Source: Membranipora membranacea
Taxonomy: Eukaryota; Bryozoa; Gymnolaemata; Cheilostomatida; Membraniporidae
DNA length: 64,000 bases
Assembly: GCA_914767715.1 (NCBI GenBank)
Contig: OU612069.1
Location: 11,281,387-11,345,386 of the forward strand
Reading direction: 5' to 3'
The first letter of the stretch is position 1. Each line of letters begins with the position of its first letter. The notes below the pieces were generated by a model. It was given only the letters and a program-made list of their open reading frames with translations. It did not search any database and was not told the origin of the DNA. This document shows positions 24,501-37,107 of this stretch, piece after piece. A program made the translations under genes and the position numbers.

Positions 24501-27500
24501 GTTAATATTGTTAGAAGTAGTTGAAGTTTTGATATAGATGAGATAAAAGCGAGGGTGAAAACCAACCTGTTGATACAAGCAAAGATGACGCTGTCTTTTA
24601 GGGAATTGTGATGGAACTTATTGAAGCTACCCAAAGCTGTAGAAGCTCCGATACCGATAGAATACGAAAAGAAGATCTGAGTACCTGCATCTACCCAAGT
24701 CTAGAGAAAAAAATTAAAATCTGTATTTTGGCAATATGGTCAAAAGTCGAGGACATTGGTTACCAATGATTGAATACACTCATGGATAATATATTTGAAA
24801 ATTGTGGTATAAAAATCATTAGTTGCATAACTAGTCACAATATCTTAGCATAACAAAAGTTTTGCTAATAAAATCAACCAAATCACTCAATTATTAAGTT
24901 TTTGTCTACATTTTATAAAGGAAGATTTATAAATCTTACTAAGACATTGGATCCATCTAAGAGTATGTAAATGAGATATATATTATTGGACAATTTAACA
25001 ATCAGAAATAACACATTTCCATTTTTATGGATGATAATATTGCCATCTTTACCTGCATATAACCGAGTCGGTCTAGGGTAGGATTGAGATAGTATATGAT
25101 ACCTGTACCGGCTCCCTTCAGCGTACATCCACGAATCATCAGAATCAACATAAACACATATGGAGCAGTGGCAGTCACATACATCACCTGATAGGAATAC
25201 AGTCATTGTTATATCAACATCATGTGGGTCCCTAGAGAATTGCTGAGTCTTATCTAGCCAGTTGGCTCATGTAGAATAAGTGGTCAAAAGGTGATGCTTC
25301 AGCCAGCATGAGTTAGTTGTTGTCAACACGACTACACATTTCTCATACAAAGAAAATCCTCTCAAAAACTGCTTTTCAAACAATCTCATACTAGATAATA
25401 AAATTCTTCATGGTCCTAAGGTTTTGCAATCAACATTAACTAAAAATATTTGATCTAACATACATATATAACTGCAATAAGTTGTGATTTTAGGGTCTAC
25501 AAAAGAAGCAATAACTAATTAGTGAAAAGGCAACTCAGATGAACAGATGCTTCAAGGATTCAAAGAAATGCAAGACCGTCACTCTCACTGCGAAGTCACT
25601 GATCAAGAATCTGGGTTGGGTTATTTTAGTTTGAGTACTGAATGCTTCGAGCATCTGAACACTTACATGGGAAAAAACTTATTGTCAACACAGGGTATGG
25701 GACAACTTCAAAAGCGCTCCTGTTTTAGTCAGAGTAATAAATATATACACATACTGTACCTTGCCAGAACTCTTGACACCTTTTGAGATACAAGCAAAGA
25801 CGACTGTCCAAGCTAAAAGTAGACAGAGAGCGAGGTCCCACTTGATTTTACCTGGGTTGTCTATTCCATCGCTGATATCCAAAACTCTCCGTCTGCGAAA
25901 ATAGAACAATGTAAAAGGCTTTTAATAAGCTCTGGGTAGACAGTCACATGGCTAAGCAACCGAAGAAGAAAATTTGTATGAGAGCTACCTGGAATCCCTG
26001 AGTTTTACCTTCAATATTGTAAGTTTTCTTAATTTTTCTAATCTTATTGTTTAGATATTGTAAGTAAGGCAACAAAAGAAATGATATAACTTTATTTAAT
26101 GTCAAGTTGTTTTGCTCTTTTCAAATAATTGAACACGAGATCTTGAAGAATTTACTGTTTCGAAATCTAAAATTATAAAATTTTGCTAACCACCAGGAGA
26201 CATTGCCTATCAAAATATGGTCAACTAGTTGATAGGTTTATGAATGCATGCTCCACACATCAAAGGGCCTGCAATAAAAGATTTATAACATCAACATTAA
26301 AATGCAAAACAGAAGGTGAACCTGCTTAATGACCAAACTAGATTACATCATGGGTGGTAATTCAGTAATAAATCCTAGATTATTTATTGTGTCAGGCTGT
26401 GAGACCTGGTTTTGATAAACCCTTACTGGATGTGGCTTTAATTTGAGTGATTTAAATAGCCTCAACCCTCTCATGATCAAAGTAAAAAATGAAATCTGGG
26501 TCATGAATATTAATTTTTGCAGAGACAGGCATTAATTTTTGCTGATGCCTATAAACTACCCATCTGTTCTGAAAAGTAATTAAAAGAGAAATATCACATT
26601 TGATTTATGCATGTGAATATGAAGAGCGAGGTTTGTCTCATCACCCCTTTCTTCTGGCTCATAAATATTGCAACAAAACTGCCGTGCATTCTTTTGACAC
26701 AAGGGAACTTTTGACGTTGTGAACAGCTAAATCTAGTCCCAATGCTACCATAAATTACTGCAATCATAAGCTACTCAATTTCCACACGGCAGTGAAAACA
26801 AGGCCAATATTTATGTCTATTATGCAACAAGCGTTGACATCAAAGTTCCAATAATTTGTGGAAAATTCCAAATCTGAGCAATTCAATATCAATATAATCC
26901 CATAACAATCAATTAGCACCAATGCGCCATTTTAATAATTAACAATTTCCCAGTGATGTGGAATTTTCCACGAGCATTTCCAGGGGGGACGACTCAAAAA
27001 AAATTTAGTGATACCCTTATATTAAGTCCCCAAATTGCTTGTTTTACTTTGGTTATTGACAAATAATAACAACTCAATTAAATTCATCCATAATAAACAT
27101 TGTTTGGTTTGGCAGGCTAAGAATTTTCTTATATGCACATGTCTTTTGTTTTTTTGTAGATCATTTGAGGCTTTGTTCAAAATACAAAATCAGTGCTCTT
27201 AACATGATTCAATGTTTGAGAAACATTATAATAATTTGGCTATCAAAATAATTAATTGTTGCAGCTTTAAGTAAAACAAACGATCACATATTATTGCGAT
27301 TCATGCCCAAGGTTAATTTCGAGTCAACATGTCTAGCTTCAAATACAAACTTTCATACGGCATCATAAAACCAGCCAAACCATGAGGTGACCAACATTCT
27401 CTTCCTTAAAATTAACTCCCCAATTTACCTCATGGTGTAAGGGCACATATGTTATGTTTGTCTGATATCAGGTAATTCTCAGTCTAAACTATGCTGGAAT

Positions 27501-30500
27501 CTTAAAAGCCATCCAACAGAGAAATCCATGTATTTCATAATGATAGAGTGACAGCGTTACATGTACAAATCATTGCCTATAGGCCTTTTTCTAATTGTGA
27601 CTTGAAAAGTCCAGCCAGCCAGCTAGAAATTGGAACCATCAAAATACCTTCACCCATATTATTTAGACCGTCATGAATCCCCCAGCCATGTTCATAAGTT
27701 TGCTTCCAAGTCAATAACGAGGTGTTTCACCGCAAAAGATTCTAGCAATGGATGGAATGGTGACATCTCTCATTACCCAAACTTGTGAATATGACTTGAG
27801 ACCCAGCAAGGCTGGAATAGATGGGGTAATTGGGTGTGTTTGTTGTTAGCATACATACGCACCAAGTATAATCCAAAAATCTACAAAAAACCTGCAATGC
27901 CTCCACAACTGCAATGTTGAAATGGTTTTCCAGCTTTAGAACTGATACCCCTTACAAGATCAACAGCAGATCGAAATGCCATAACTTTTAAAGTAATACC
28001 AAATCAACATTATGAGTTGTGCTGGCCTGAAAAGAAAAGAAAGATCGACAGGTTTTCAAATCTCCCATAATGCAATTTTCTGGAATTCCCGGTAACTTAC
28101 ACTTGAATCAATTCATTTTAATATAACTTAATAGACTTAATAAAGTTTCATCTTTTCTCAGCCTGCGTGTCCAAAAGTGCTTGGAAAAGAATTTCCGTTT
28201 CCCCTTCCCACCCGGCTACGAAAACATGGGAACTTCAATAGAAAATTGCATTGAGGTTAACTCGTCAACCCACCCATAATCCAATGAGTGATTAGCGAAG
28301 TTCTAAGGTTAATATGAGTGAAGCTAAGCCCGTACCTGAACTTAACCTTCGGTTTGTTGGTTTAAACTCACTGCCAAAATTCGGTCGTTGAATCGACATA
28401 GTAATCAGGCTGCTGTGAGGTGCCGTTGCCGCTACCGAGTGATGCCATGGACATATTACTGAGGAGAGATGAGCTTATATTGGCCCCAATAGATGTGAAG
28501 TTGGATAGAGAGCTGTTAGTTGCATCATTTCCCCACACTGACCTAGAAACAGAAAACAAAATGTGTGTTATATGTTTATCAGCATAAACATATTTCCACA
28601 ATGATTTCATACCTAGGAGAAGTATAGGAATATCCATTAGCATGCTTTTATGAAGCTTAGCCCAAATGATAGATACCAAAAACAACTGGCCAGCCATCCC
28701 CAGAACAATTGTAGATATCAGTTTTATGGTCTTTAATGGTGCACTGAATAGCATATTCAAAAACAAAAATTAAAAGCAGCAGGTTTAGAAGATTTTGTTG
28801 TTTAATCTATTAAAATGTGCAAATTCTTGAATATAAATGTTTTCACCGTTTCAGAGTATTATAGTACAACAGCTGCAACATGATCCATAATATACTTAAT
28901 GACTCATTGCATGTTGTGATTCAGTATTAGTTGTCGAAAATCCCACTAGGAACAACTCAACCTGGTGCGCTAGCTTTGCGAATAAACACTAACAACAAAA
29001 ACTCTAATTCCAACTTCCTTCCCCCTCTAGCAGAGAAATTAACCGTTCGCAGTGAATTTGGGTTCAATAAAAAGTATGAATTGACTAGCTATAATATTTT
29101 GGAGTTGTCAGCCATCTCATCGTAACAGACCTGCAGCGAAATGTATTCCACTCATTTCCACAGTGACTCCACGGTACTTTGGCAGTAAACGAAGAAAACA
29201 AGTAGAAGAAAGCCCATGACATTATCACATTGTAGTAGACATTCAGGAAAAACACAATCAAGGTGGTCGCAAATCCGATTCCTGTAAAATATGATAACAT
29301 AGATCCTAAGGCTACATTCTACACACAATATTTAGAGGTGATATTGCACACTGATCATGTGATCTACTTTTGCATGTATATCCCTGATCGATTGAGAGTG
29401 AATTATTTCATGAAGCATGAGAAACATCAGAAGGAATTTGATGTGCCCACCCGAGTTTAATTTTATTTTTAAGGAGTGGGCGCATGTTAGGTCCTCATAC
29501 TAAATTGACTCTAACGATCAGAGAAACCTATGCACCTAGTGTAGTTTTGATGTCAGTGGGTTGCGTTAGAGTAAAGAAGGAAATCAACAATGTGCATGTC
29601 TCGTTTTTGCCGAATGATTGATACTGTTAACTTGTGATCAGGAAAGAACCATAACAATTTTCCAGCCCAAGACATGAAACATTGCCGGTAATATGCAGTG
29701 TTTACAGTTCAAGTCTTTAAAATTGCAAATGACAATCCACTGGCTAGAAAAACCATTTCAATCACATTCGCACATCAAACGCCCAGTCTTCATACTTCAG
29801 ATATAAAAATTTACAAGGCTTGTCGCTGAGGAATGCCTAGCCTAGGTTGACGGTCAGCAATCTGACATATAATTAGCTCTACTCTGACCAGTCAAGTGAC
29901 TGAAATATCTCAGACCCTGGATTTATGTAAATGACACAAGAGGTTTGTTTCAAATGCAACCTCTATGTGGGTACTAGGCTAGGGAGAGGTTGACTGATGA
30001 CCACAGCTCACCACAGAAGCGCTCAAAAGAACCATACCATAGGCTGTTTGTTTGACCCTTATGACTTTGGTGTAATGGTTAATTGCTTGTATTCTCTGGC
30101 TACAAGCCATTGCTGAAGCTTCGCTAAATGATTCATTTCTGCTGGCACCATGTTTTCTAATTAGATTTTTTTAAATTCAACCAGGGATAAGCAGCATGTT
30201 TGACTTTGATGCACCAGATATCTGATTGCTAACACCAACCCTTGAGAGCAAACAGAAAACAAAGTTACCACTAGAGTACTATTACCAACGAGAGACAGAT
30301 ATTAATATGAGTTAATCTCAATTGGACCTACCGGTGAAAATGGGACTGATGTTCCAGACTTTGATTCCACCTGAGGACATGAACTGGCAAATGGAGACTT
30401 CAAGAAAGAACATTGGGATTCCAGCAAGTATCACCATAATAAAATACGGCACCAAGAATGCACCTGAAATAGAAGATTAGCAATTATTCAAATATAGATT

Positions 30501-31397
30501 TCATGGTTCAAACTTCTTTAATTGTAAACAATATTCACTGAATCCCAAAACAGATGCCTGGTTTGATTTACATAACATGTTTATAAATCAGTCTCTGGAC
30601 TGATGAACATAAACCTCTGGGGGTTATGGGGTCGTCAGATGATGGCATCGAAACAAATTAATATTCCCTTTTTTTCAACGAATGGATTAATCCTGATCTG
30701 GTACCTATCTGCTCTCTGCTGCCGGAGATACCGAACTATACTCTAATTGGCCTTACAACATTCCTACAATTGAACTTGTACTTGGATATTCGGAAATCTA
30801 GTTTCACTCATGTATATGCCCCTACCAAACTGGACTCATTTGGAATCCAAGACAACTGCATTGTGGGATGCTCATTAATCACAACTGAATAACTGGTCAC
30901 TGGTAGAAACAAGCCTGTATTTGATGATGTTTTTGACGTAGTCACACCATCAAAACACCCTATGAACATGTTTGGTCAACTCATTTGATAAAAAAACTAG
31001 AGATCACTGGTCTTGTCCTACAAATTCAGGATCAACAATTCCCGCAAAGAATAAACTGAGATGGGTGTTGTTTTGGAATCAAACAGCCCAATGTAATAGG
31101 AATTGTTATAAAAGGGCTTTGACCATGAGGTCACCATTTTATATGGATAATCCTGAGATTAGATTAACAAACTTAGAACAGATGTTAAAAGCTAGCGTGT
31201 GCCGAGCCGCTGTGGCATTGTTTGGGGTATAAGCAACATCATGGGAAACAGGTGACTATAATTTGACACATGAGTCTTACCTCCTCCGTTCTTGTAGCAG
31301 GGATACGGGAATCTCCAAAAGTTACCCAAACCAACAGAATAACCAACACAGGCGATCAGGAAGTCTATCTTATTGTTGAATGTTTCTCGTTTATTCC
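18600..31397 (-). CDS. SLC6-family Na+/Cl--coupled transporter, 15 exons, 5' end open
   Basis: Minus-strand exons: 31281-31397, 30332-30463, 29131-29281, 28372-28542, 25760-25892, 25053-25187, 24567-24700, 24177-24271, 23080-23192, 22561-22698, 21326-21425, 20107-20248, 19632-19788, 19138-19291, 18600-18703. All phases join, giving 657 residues. The first exon holds TM1 with [10 protein letters not shown]. Then come TM2 (GAFLVPYF), TM3, and an extracellular loop with two cysteines and five N-glycosylation sequons. TM6 ([15 protein letters not shown]), TM7 ([10 protein letters not shown], with the chloride-binding serine position), TM8 (LGLDSE), TM9-12 and a 90-residue cytoplasmic tail follow. 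Monoamine carriers have Asp where this TM1 has Gly (SVGLGN), so an amino-acid, GABA, taurine or creatine-like substrate is more likely. It would sit in the plasma membrane. The N terminus before TM1 was not resolved. Confidence 0.93.
19418..19529. mobile_element. Short palindromic MITE-like element, SLC6 intron
   Basis: Arms tagctggtagtagcatttca and tgaaatggtactaccagct are near reverse complements around a short centre, giving a foldback of about 110 bases flanked by variants of 'ttaaactgtg' and 'gtttaagcgc'. A related element is at 31588-31702 in the same gene region. Confidence 0.7.
20728..21290 (+). mobile_element. tRNA-derived SINE with an internally duplicated body, SLC6 intron
   Basis: It starts gccggtctggctaaatggtt, a tRNA-like head with an A box (TGGCTAAATGG). 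A degraded B box (gggtttgacgc) follows. The body has a two-fold repeat: aagatgttctgtgcaggttt with tgtcacaatgtg near 20890 returns as aagatggactgttggggctt with gtcacaatctg near 21117, and both are followed by a tctag-ttttc and cctt-aa region. It lies in the intron between the TM9-10 and TM11 exons. The right end is uncertain. Confidence 0.6.
24262..24456. repeat. Minisatellite of ~30 bp covering the 3' splice site of SLC6 exon 8
   Basis: About six units of actagtaccactgaaacaca plus aacataaa lie head to tail. The unit nearest the exon is the real intron-exon border, reading on the minus strand as tttgtgtttcag then TGGTACTAG. The other units therefore copy the acceptor and the first exon bases into the intron. 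Later units are increasingly changed. Confidence 0.82.
25893..28371. other. Large SLC6 intron between EL2 and TM4-5 exons
   Basis: About 2.5 kb of AT-rich sequence without coding exons or recognisable repeats. A ggggggacgactca motif near 26985 is also found near 32103. Confidence 0.55.
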
Positions 31398-31587
31398 CTG
31401 CAATAAAATAATATTGACAATATGAACGATAAGTTGAGGCACGAGTCCCATGAAGTTTAGCGGGGAAGCTTTTGGATACTTCACAAAAATTGTGAACTTT
31501 TGAGGGTGCTTTTGAAAGTGTTAAATAAAAATTTTGTAAATATAATGGCTTACCAACTGTAAAAATCTTGGGTTACTTAGTTGAAGC

Positions 31588-31702
31588 ACTTAAACTGTGT
31601 CGGGATAATTGGAAGTAGCATTTCAAAATCACCCACTTCGGTGGAAAGGGGTTGATAATGAAATACTACTACCAGCTATCCTAACAATGTTTAAGCACTC
31701 TA
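31588..31702. mobile_element. Second palindromic MITE-like element, upstream of SLC6 TM1 exon
   Basis: Shares cttaaactgtgtcgggata, ggaagtagcatttc, gataatgaaat, actaccagct and gtttaagc with the element at 19418-19529, in the same order and with the same foldback shape. It is somewhat more diverged in the arms. Confidence 0.65.
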
Positions 31703-31950
31703 ACGAGGGGTAACTGGATGTCACTCGCTTATATAGCCTATCTTTTCGCCTATCAGTGCAGAGCAACTTAAACATACTCATTGATGGCATCTGAGTTAAT
31801 CGCCAGGGTTGTGTGGTTGGCAATAATCATGTTGTTAGCGATAATTAGATTATGCAAATTGCCATGTTAGTAGCTTCTCAACGAGAGAGAAAATTAAAAT
31901 TTATCAGAGGAAAGTATTTTGTCATTCATAATGATTACTTGGACCTTTAC

Positions 31951-32033
31951 CGCAGGATTCCATTCTTGTCTGTTATTTGAGTTAAAATCCCCATGATCTT
32001 GGTTGTGCCTGCCATTCCAGCCTACTTCACCAC
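31951..32033 (-). other. Candidate 5' exon of the SLC6 gene (phase unresolved)
   Basis: A good acceptor (tgatttcacag) and a fair donor (CG then GTAAAG) bound 83 bases that are open in one frame. That frame contains EVGWNGRHNQ and ends RQEWNPA. It is phase-compatible with another possible exon ending at 32595 (donor GTGAGT, reading DGQPIAQL). Its exit phase does not match the TM1 exon entry phase, so either one more small exon is missing, there is an indel, or this is untranslated. A different frame contains ATG but also fails in phase. Confidence 0.35.
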
Positions 32034-33174
32034 CTGTGAAATCAAACAAAACTGAATACATTTAAATTATGTTGTACACTGAGTTATCCACTCCCCGAAA
32101 GTGAGGGGACGACTCAGTTAAAATGAGACAAAATCTATGAGTAGGCCTATGGGCCTATGGGCCTACTCTTTTACACTGAATTTTCATAAGTCGTGTCACC
32201 TATCCATGTGTTCAAAATTGATATAAAATTGAATGAAAGATCATAAGTATTGACAAGCGCCGGACTGTTGTTTAAGGTGTATATCCCCCCAAAAGTGGTA
32301 GTGAGGAATCAAAATTCTCTGCAACATCCATCAGCATTGAACTGCATTGTTGAGCAGTCAACCTAAGAAAACCTTGTTAACCCTGGAAGGGTAACATATC
32401 TGAAAAATACACTGACTTCTGCATAGATTCAGATGTGGCAAGCAGTGGATACCGCCTACCACAGTGTGGCCCTACTAAACAGCCAATTGATAACCAATAA
32501 AATTAACATGATATGAATACAGATACATACCATAAGGTCTAACATATTTTAGATTATATCAACGCAGCATGATAATGAACTAAATGACACTCACTAAGTT
32601 GGGCAATAGGCTGTCCATCCAGATAAGTATTTTCTCTTCCTGTCCTCACCATCCATCTCCAGAACCATTTCCTCTGCACAGGGACTGGGGAGATTAATTT
32701 TTTCCTAAATTATTCAGCATCTACAGCATGGGTGTTGATGGCCAGCTCATTTTCACCTAAGATGTCCGTGCTTGCTTTGATGAACAGATCAGTTAGGCCC
32801 AGTCTTGACTAGGACTAAGAGAACCTCGCAGTTCATCGCTATCTTCATACTGCAATAAAGCGGCAGCACAATCAATTAGGTCAACACTGAGTATATATGC
32901 ATCATAAATTGGTTGCTCTACCCTACTCTTCCCTAGTCTCTTTGTTGTTCTCAACATCTACAAGTTTGTGCTGGTGGACAATACTAGGTAAAACTACTTT
33001 TATCTAACCCGGACTACCATGTACACCTGATCATGGCATCAACAAACATGATCACTCCATCACTGCTATGATCAGATTAAGAAAATATAAATCTAAACAA
33101 GGACTAGAAGTAGAACTCCCTGGTATAAGCTGGAACTCTTACTCTTAGTTAGTAAATGCAAGGGGTCTTTTACT
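32034..33174. other. Stretch upstream of the transporter, possible 5' exons only
   Basis: The only coding-like piece is an open minus-strand frame ending at 32595 before a GTGAGT donor. It could be a 5' exon, as discussed under the candidate exon at 31951-32033. Nothing else was recognised. Confidence 0.4.
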
Positions 33175-33932
33175 CACAGGTCTGCTCCAAAACCTGCGAT
33201 TTTGGCAATATTTGACTGCCCCCCCCCTTGAGTTTTTGCAATACAAAATAAAGTACAGTTGTGAAATACCCTTTACCAGTGGTTCCTACATATCATAGCA
33301 GCGGGTGGATTGTGTATACCCACAAATGAGTGTAGCAAAAGTAGAGAGCTGAGCCTAGCATACACGCGCCCCAGCATGCAATCACATGAATCCAACATGC
33401 ATTCAGACAAGCACACTTTGCCTGCCATTGTACTCCTTTGTTCACCAAACAAAAGGCCTTTTGTTACACAACTCTCATAGGTGCATTGGGGCATGTCTCC
33501 CTGACATCGGCCCCAAGGGCCTATCCAACATACTACAGCACAGGTGTACTTTATTTTGTAGTGGTTGTTTTGTTGTTTGAAGGTAATTCATGATTTAGAA
33601 GACAAATGCGACTTTCATGGTCTCTGGAGTCAAAAGAAATTTGGACAGCACTTCTCTGAGTATTCTGTTTGAAAGATTACCTCCTAAGCTGCTCATACAT
33701 ACCTCATTTGATGGATTTAGCCACCTGTAGCTCTTTCAGCGAACAATTTCAGTTCAAAAATCTTTTGTAATCATGCACAACAGACGCGGATAAATTCACA
33801 GGCCAATGTTTATAAACTCCAGAGACTATGAAAGTTGGATGTGTCTTCTGAACCATGAATTACCTTCAAACAACAAAAGCTCAAGGGGCAGTCAAACATT
33901 GCAAAAATCCCAGGTTTTGGAATGGACCTGTG
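33175..33932. mobile_element. Inverted-repeat element interrupted by a second one
   Basis: The left end starts cacaggtctgctccaaaacc and the right end is its imperfect reverse complement. The matching arms continue through a gactgcccc-ttgag region and, after an interruption, through tgtttgaaggtaattcatg and tcatggtctctggag. The left arm is split by the insert at 33242-33560; removing it makes the two arms collinear. No coding capacity was seen. Confidence 0.78.
33242..33560. mobile_element. MITE-like insert with 16-bp terminal inverted repeats
   Basis: The ends tacaaaataaagtaca and tgtactttattttgta are perfect inverted repeats about 319 bases apart, with partial pairing beyond them (ttgtg and cacag). 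It sits inside the left arm of the larger inverted-repeat element and is therefore younger than it. Confidence 0.75.
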
Positions 33933-34519
33933 CTTGTACTCCTTAGTAAATAAAAATGTAAGCGAAGTTGTGATTTACGTAATTTACTAATTAATTAAAA
34001 GTCACAAGTAAGTGACACCAAGGACTGGAGTGACCTGTTACTACAGATGTATATTTACTGCTGTGGCTTAAACGGAATGAAATTTCGACATTTCAATGGC
34101 ATTTGTATTTAGATATACCATATCTCATGAGAAATATAAATTGTAAATGAATAGTGATAATTCAGAAATAACAGACCAATATTCTTGTTGGAAAACTTAC
34201 CCAATATACAAGATATTTCATCCAATTATAAATCTTGTTATAAAAAAATGCCATAAGCGGATGAACTTGAATGGTTAAAGTGAATACTTCATATACGTAA
34301 CCTCATTGGCCAGCCAAAGAGAAACTAGATGTAGGATTGTTGTGAATTTAGATTAGTTATCTTCCCTCATACCACAGGACAGAAGAAGAAAACTCCAGTG
34401 AAAGCTGAATAAAAAATATGAATTTAGGGTAGTGCAAGGTATAATCATACTGACTCTCGTGATCTGACTGGGCATGTAGATCACTGATAAACTATATGCT
34501 ATCATTACCACAAAGCAGG

Positions 34520-35013
34520 TGTTGTGAGGCTAAGTATGCATCATGCGTGACTTGAATTTGCTCATGTGCAAGAACAATGAGTTTAGTTTGGGTTCTGATT
34601 GCAACTTTGGAAAGGGAAAAAGGGATATCCCCTGCATAAACTGTCAATCAAAATCAGCTAATTATGACAAGAGAGGATAACTATTAATAACAAATCCGCA
34701 CGCTTTGGGGAGTATGTCACCAGAGCAGGTAGCCAATCAGATGGCTACGGAATTCCGAGACTCAATTTTGCAGAGATCAGCTCATGCCCAGAGCTGAGCA
34801 TGCGCAGAATGAGGTATAATAGACTGCAGATTGTAAATAGGGAAAGACAGATAAGAGTGCTGCATAAAAACTCAGGCTACATCCGGGAATGCGCAGGAAA
34901 GAGGCATTAATAGTCACGCTGTCATAGGGAGGAGAAGATAATGAGAGAGGACAAAGAAGTTGCACCAATACAGGACACCTCAGCATATCACATGTAAGTT
35001 TGAATACACTACA
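34520..35013 (+). mobile_element. Possible LTR of a retrotransposon
   Basis: The stretch starts TGTTGTGAGG and ends CACTACA, the TG...CA form of LTRs. It has an internal TATA-like gtataata near 34814 and is followed at once by tggtgtcaggagtaa, which resembles a tRNA primer-binding site. A broken gag lies about 1.1 kb downstream in the same orientation. No second LTR is visible, so the boundaries are a guess. Confidence 0.3.
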
Positions 35014-36158
35014 TGGTGTCAGGAGTAAACTAGAGAGTATTAGTGAAGGTTTTGATCTATTAAGTTGCAGAGGAAGCTATATTTGAGAGAGAGGAATATT
35101 GAGGTCTTTGAATCAATAACCGACATTGATCACGTTACAATCCTGGACAATAAATTTGGAAGGAGTGTTAGTGTAATTGGAGTTGTTTGCACTTTAATGA
35201 CAAAGTTATCTCTCTTGTCACGTAGCTATTTTTCATCAATCACTTTGCTTTTGTGAACGAGAGTGGCAAGTCATGCTATTATTCTTATTGTGAAGATTGA
35301 AATTTTATAATTTTACTCCAATCTACACTACACTAGTCTGGTCTTCACACCTGATCTTTTCCGTAATAGCCTCACACGACGTAAGTTATTTTAATAAGTA
35401 AAGTAATCTATTATGTTAATGTCGCATTGCTCGATCTGACCTTGCTACTTGTATAACTTGGCAATTTTATATTAATTGACAATTAGGTTACTGGCTAAAT
35501 ATTCTCTTTTCCTTTTTCCTTTCCTTTGGCATTTTGTTCACACGTATGCATTGTCAGTTTGGAATTTCAGTTACTAGAGTAATACTTTTATAGGGATTCG
35601 TTATACCCGTCTGCCCAGCTCGACTACATTCTAAAGTCCCGGCACCGAGATGTGTAATAGACACATTTAAGTTGTAAGTGCATTTCCATTTTTTCTTGTG
35701 AACAAAACCTTGACGTATTACAATGTATGAATGAGAAACTGTATTTGATGTAATTACTAATTAATTACGTTCCGTTTGATATAACTCTATTATAACAATA
35801 GTAATAGTTTCTGTCCAATATTATAGACGATGCCGGTATCAGACAAATTTAATACTTGTATACTTTAATCTCGGTTCAAGTCGGATCGGAAAATTAATTG
35901 TAAGTTTAAATTGATGATCATTTTTGTCATGTATATTTCTTCATGTATTTTAATGTCAGGCTTATGCGTTTTATGTAATGTTTGTTCACTATAATTCTCA
36001 TAATATGTAGCTGGCATGACTAATGCATTGTTTTGTTATTCACAGAGCACGATTTCAACAACAAGAATCTTAACAACAAAAGAATAGCATTCTATTGTTC
36101 GGTTGCTGATAATCATTCCTGAACTGGTCTGAGTACAGTTAGGACTCCAGCGTTTAGC
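35014..36158. other. Possible retrotransposon leader, no gene
   Basis: AT-rich sequence between the possible LTR and the gag relic, with no convincing coding frame. Confidence 0.35.
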
Positions 36159-37107
36159 ATGGAGAATGGTGCTGAGTTGGAATGTTGGAGGAAGTTTATC
36201 AGACGTTTTGAAATAGCTGTGATTGGTGCAGGGTTGTGATACAGGGACAGTGATGGGGTTAGGTCGAGGAGAAAGGCAGAAGATAGTCAAGTAAAGAAGT
36301 TTGAAATAGAGCAGAGAAAAGCGGCATTACTGTTAGATAGCCTGGGGGAGTACGGTATGAACAATTTTGAGACATGGGATGGTGATGTGGATGGCATTCA
36401 GTATGAGCAATTGAAATCGGCGTTTGACAACCATTTTGCAAGCAGAGAAAACATAGTCGCGACCAGAAACAGGTTCTTGTGTATGGAGCAGAGGAGAGAT
36501 GAGAGATTAGACAAGTATATATTATATAGAAAGGGTAGAACGGAGTGGCAGTACATGCAGATGGGGCGGATTGGAAGAAGCAATGAACATCCTCATTGTT
36601 ATCAAAGGAATGTATATAGATAAGATAAGAGGTGAGCTGCTGTTAGAAAAGGAGTTAACTTTGGCCAAAGTGAAAAACATGTGCAGTAGATATGAATCAG
36701 CCCAGGCTGCAGCCAAAATTATCAAGTCACTAAAATCTAAACCTGTTTCAGAAGTTGACCTAGTTGAAGTTAGTCAGGAGACTTCAACAGTTGATAAAGA
36801 GCAAGTAGAGATAGACAGGGTTGGAGCAAGTAATTTTAGTTCAGGATTCAGAGATCGTGGTGGCAGCAGAGGCCGCGGCAGAGGCCAGGGTTGTTGGACA
36901 TGTGGACGCTACGGGGGTCGTGATTACAGATCGTGTGCGGAGAAGGTGAGGAATGAGAAAGGAGAAGAGAGTAGTCAAAAGGAGGCCCCAAAATATTACG
37001 TGTGTGGAGAGCCTTCGCACATAGCTAGATTCTGTACAAAACAAGTTTGCAGGCAGAGAAACAGGAAAAGGAAAGATAAATGCTGTAGCAGGACACTCCA
37101 GCGATGA
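36159..37107 (+). pseudogene. Broken LTR-retrotransposon gag with zinc knuckles
   Basis: An ATG at 36159 opens a frame starting MENGAELECWRKF that stops within 30 residues. Related coding sequence resumes in other frames at 36357 (FETWDGDVDG, then a charged ASRENIVATRN stretch) and at 36571-37107. The last part has an RG-rich run and then two zinc-knuckle-like motifs, CWTCGRYG with a later Cys, and YVCGEPSHIARFC. In the second, the first Cys of the usual CCHC pattern is Tyr. No protease or polymerase follows. It is a dead gag fragment of a Ty3/gypsy-like element, cut on its right by a LINE fragment. Confidence 0.75.
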
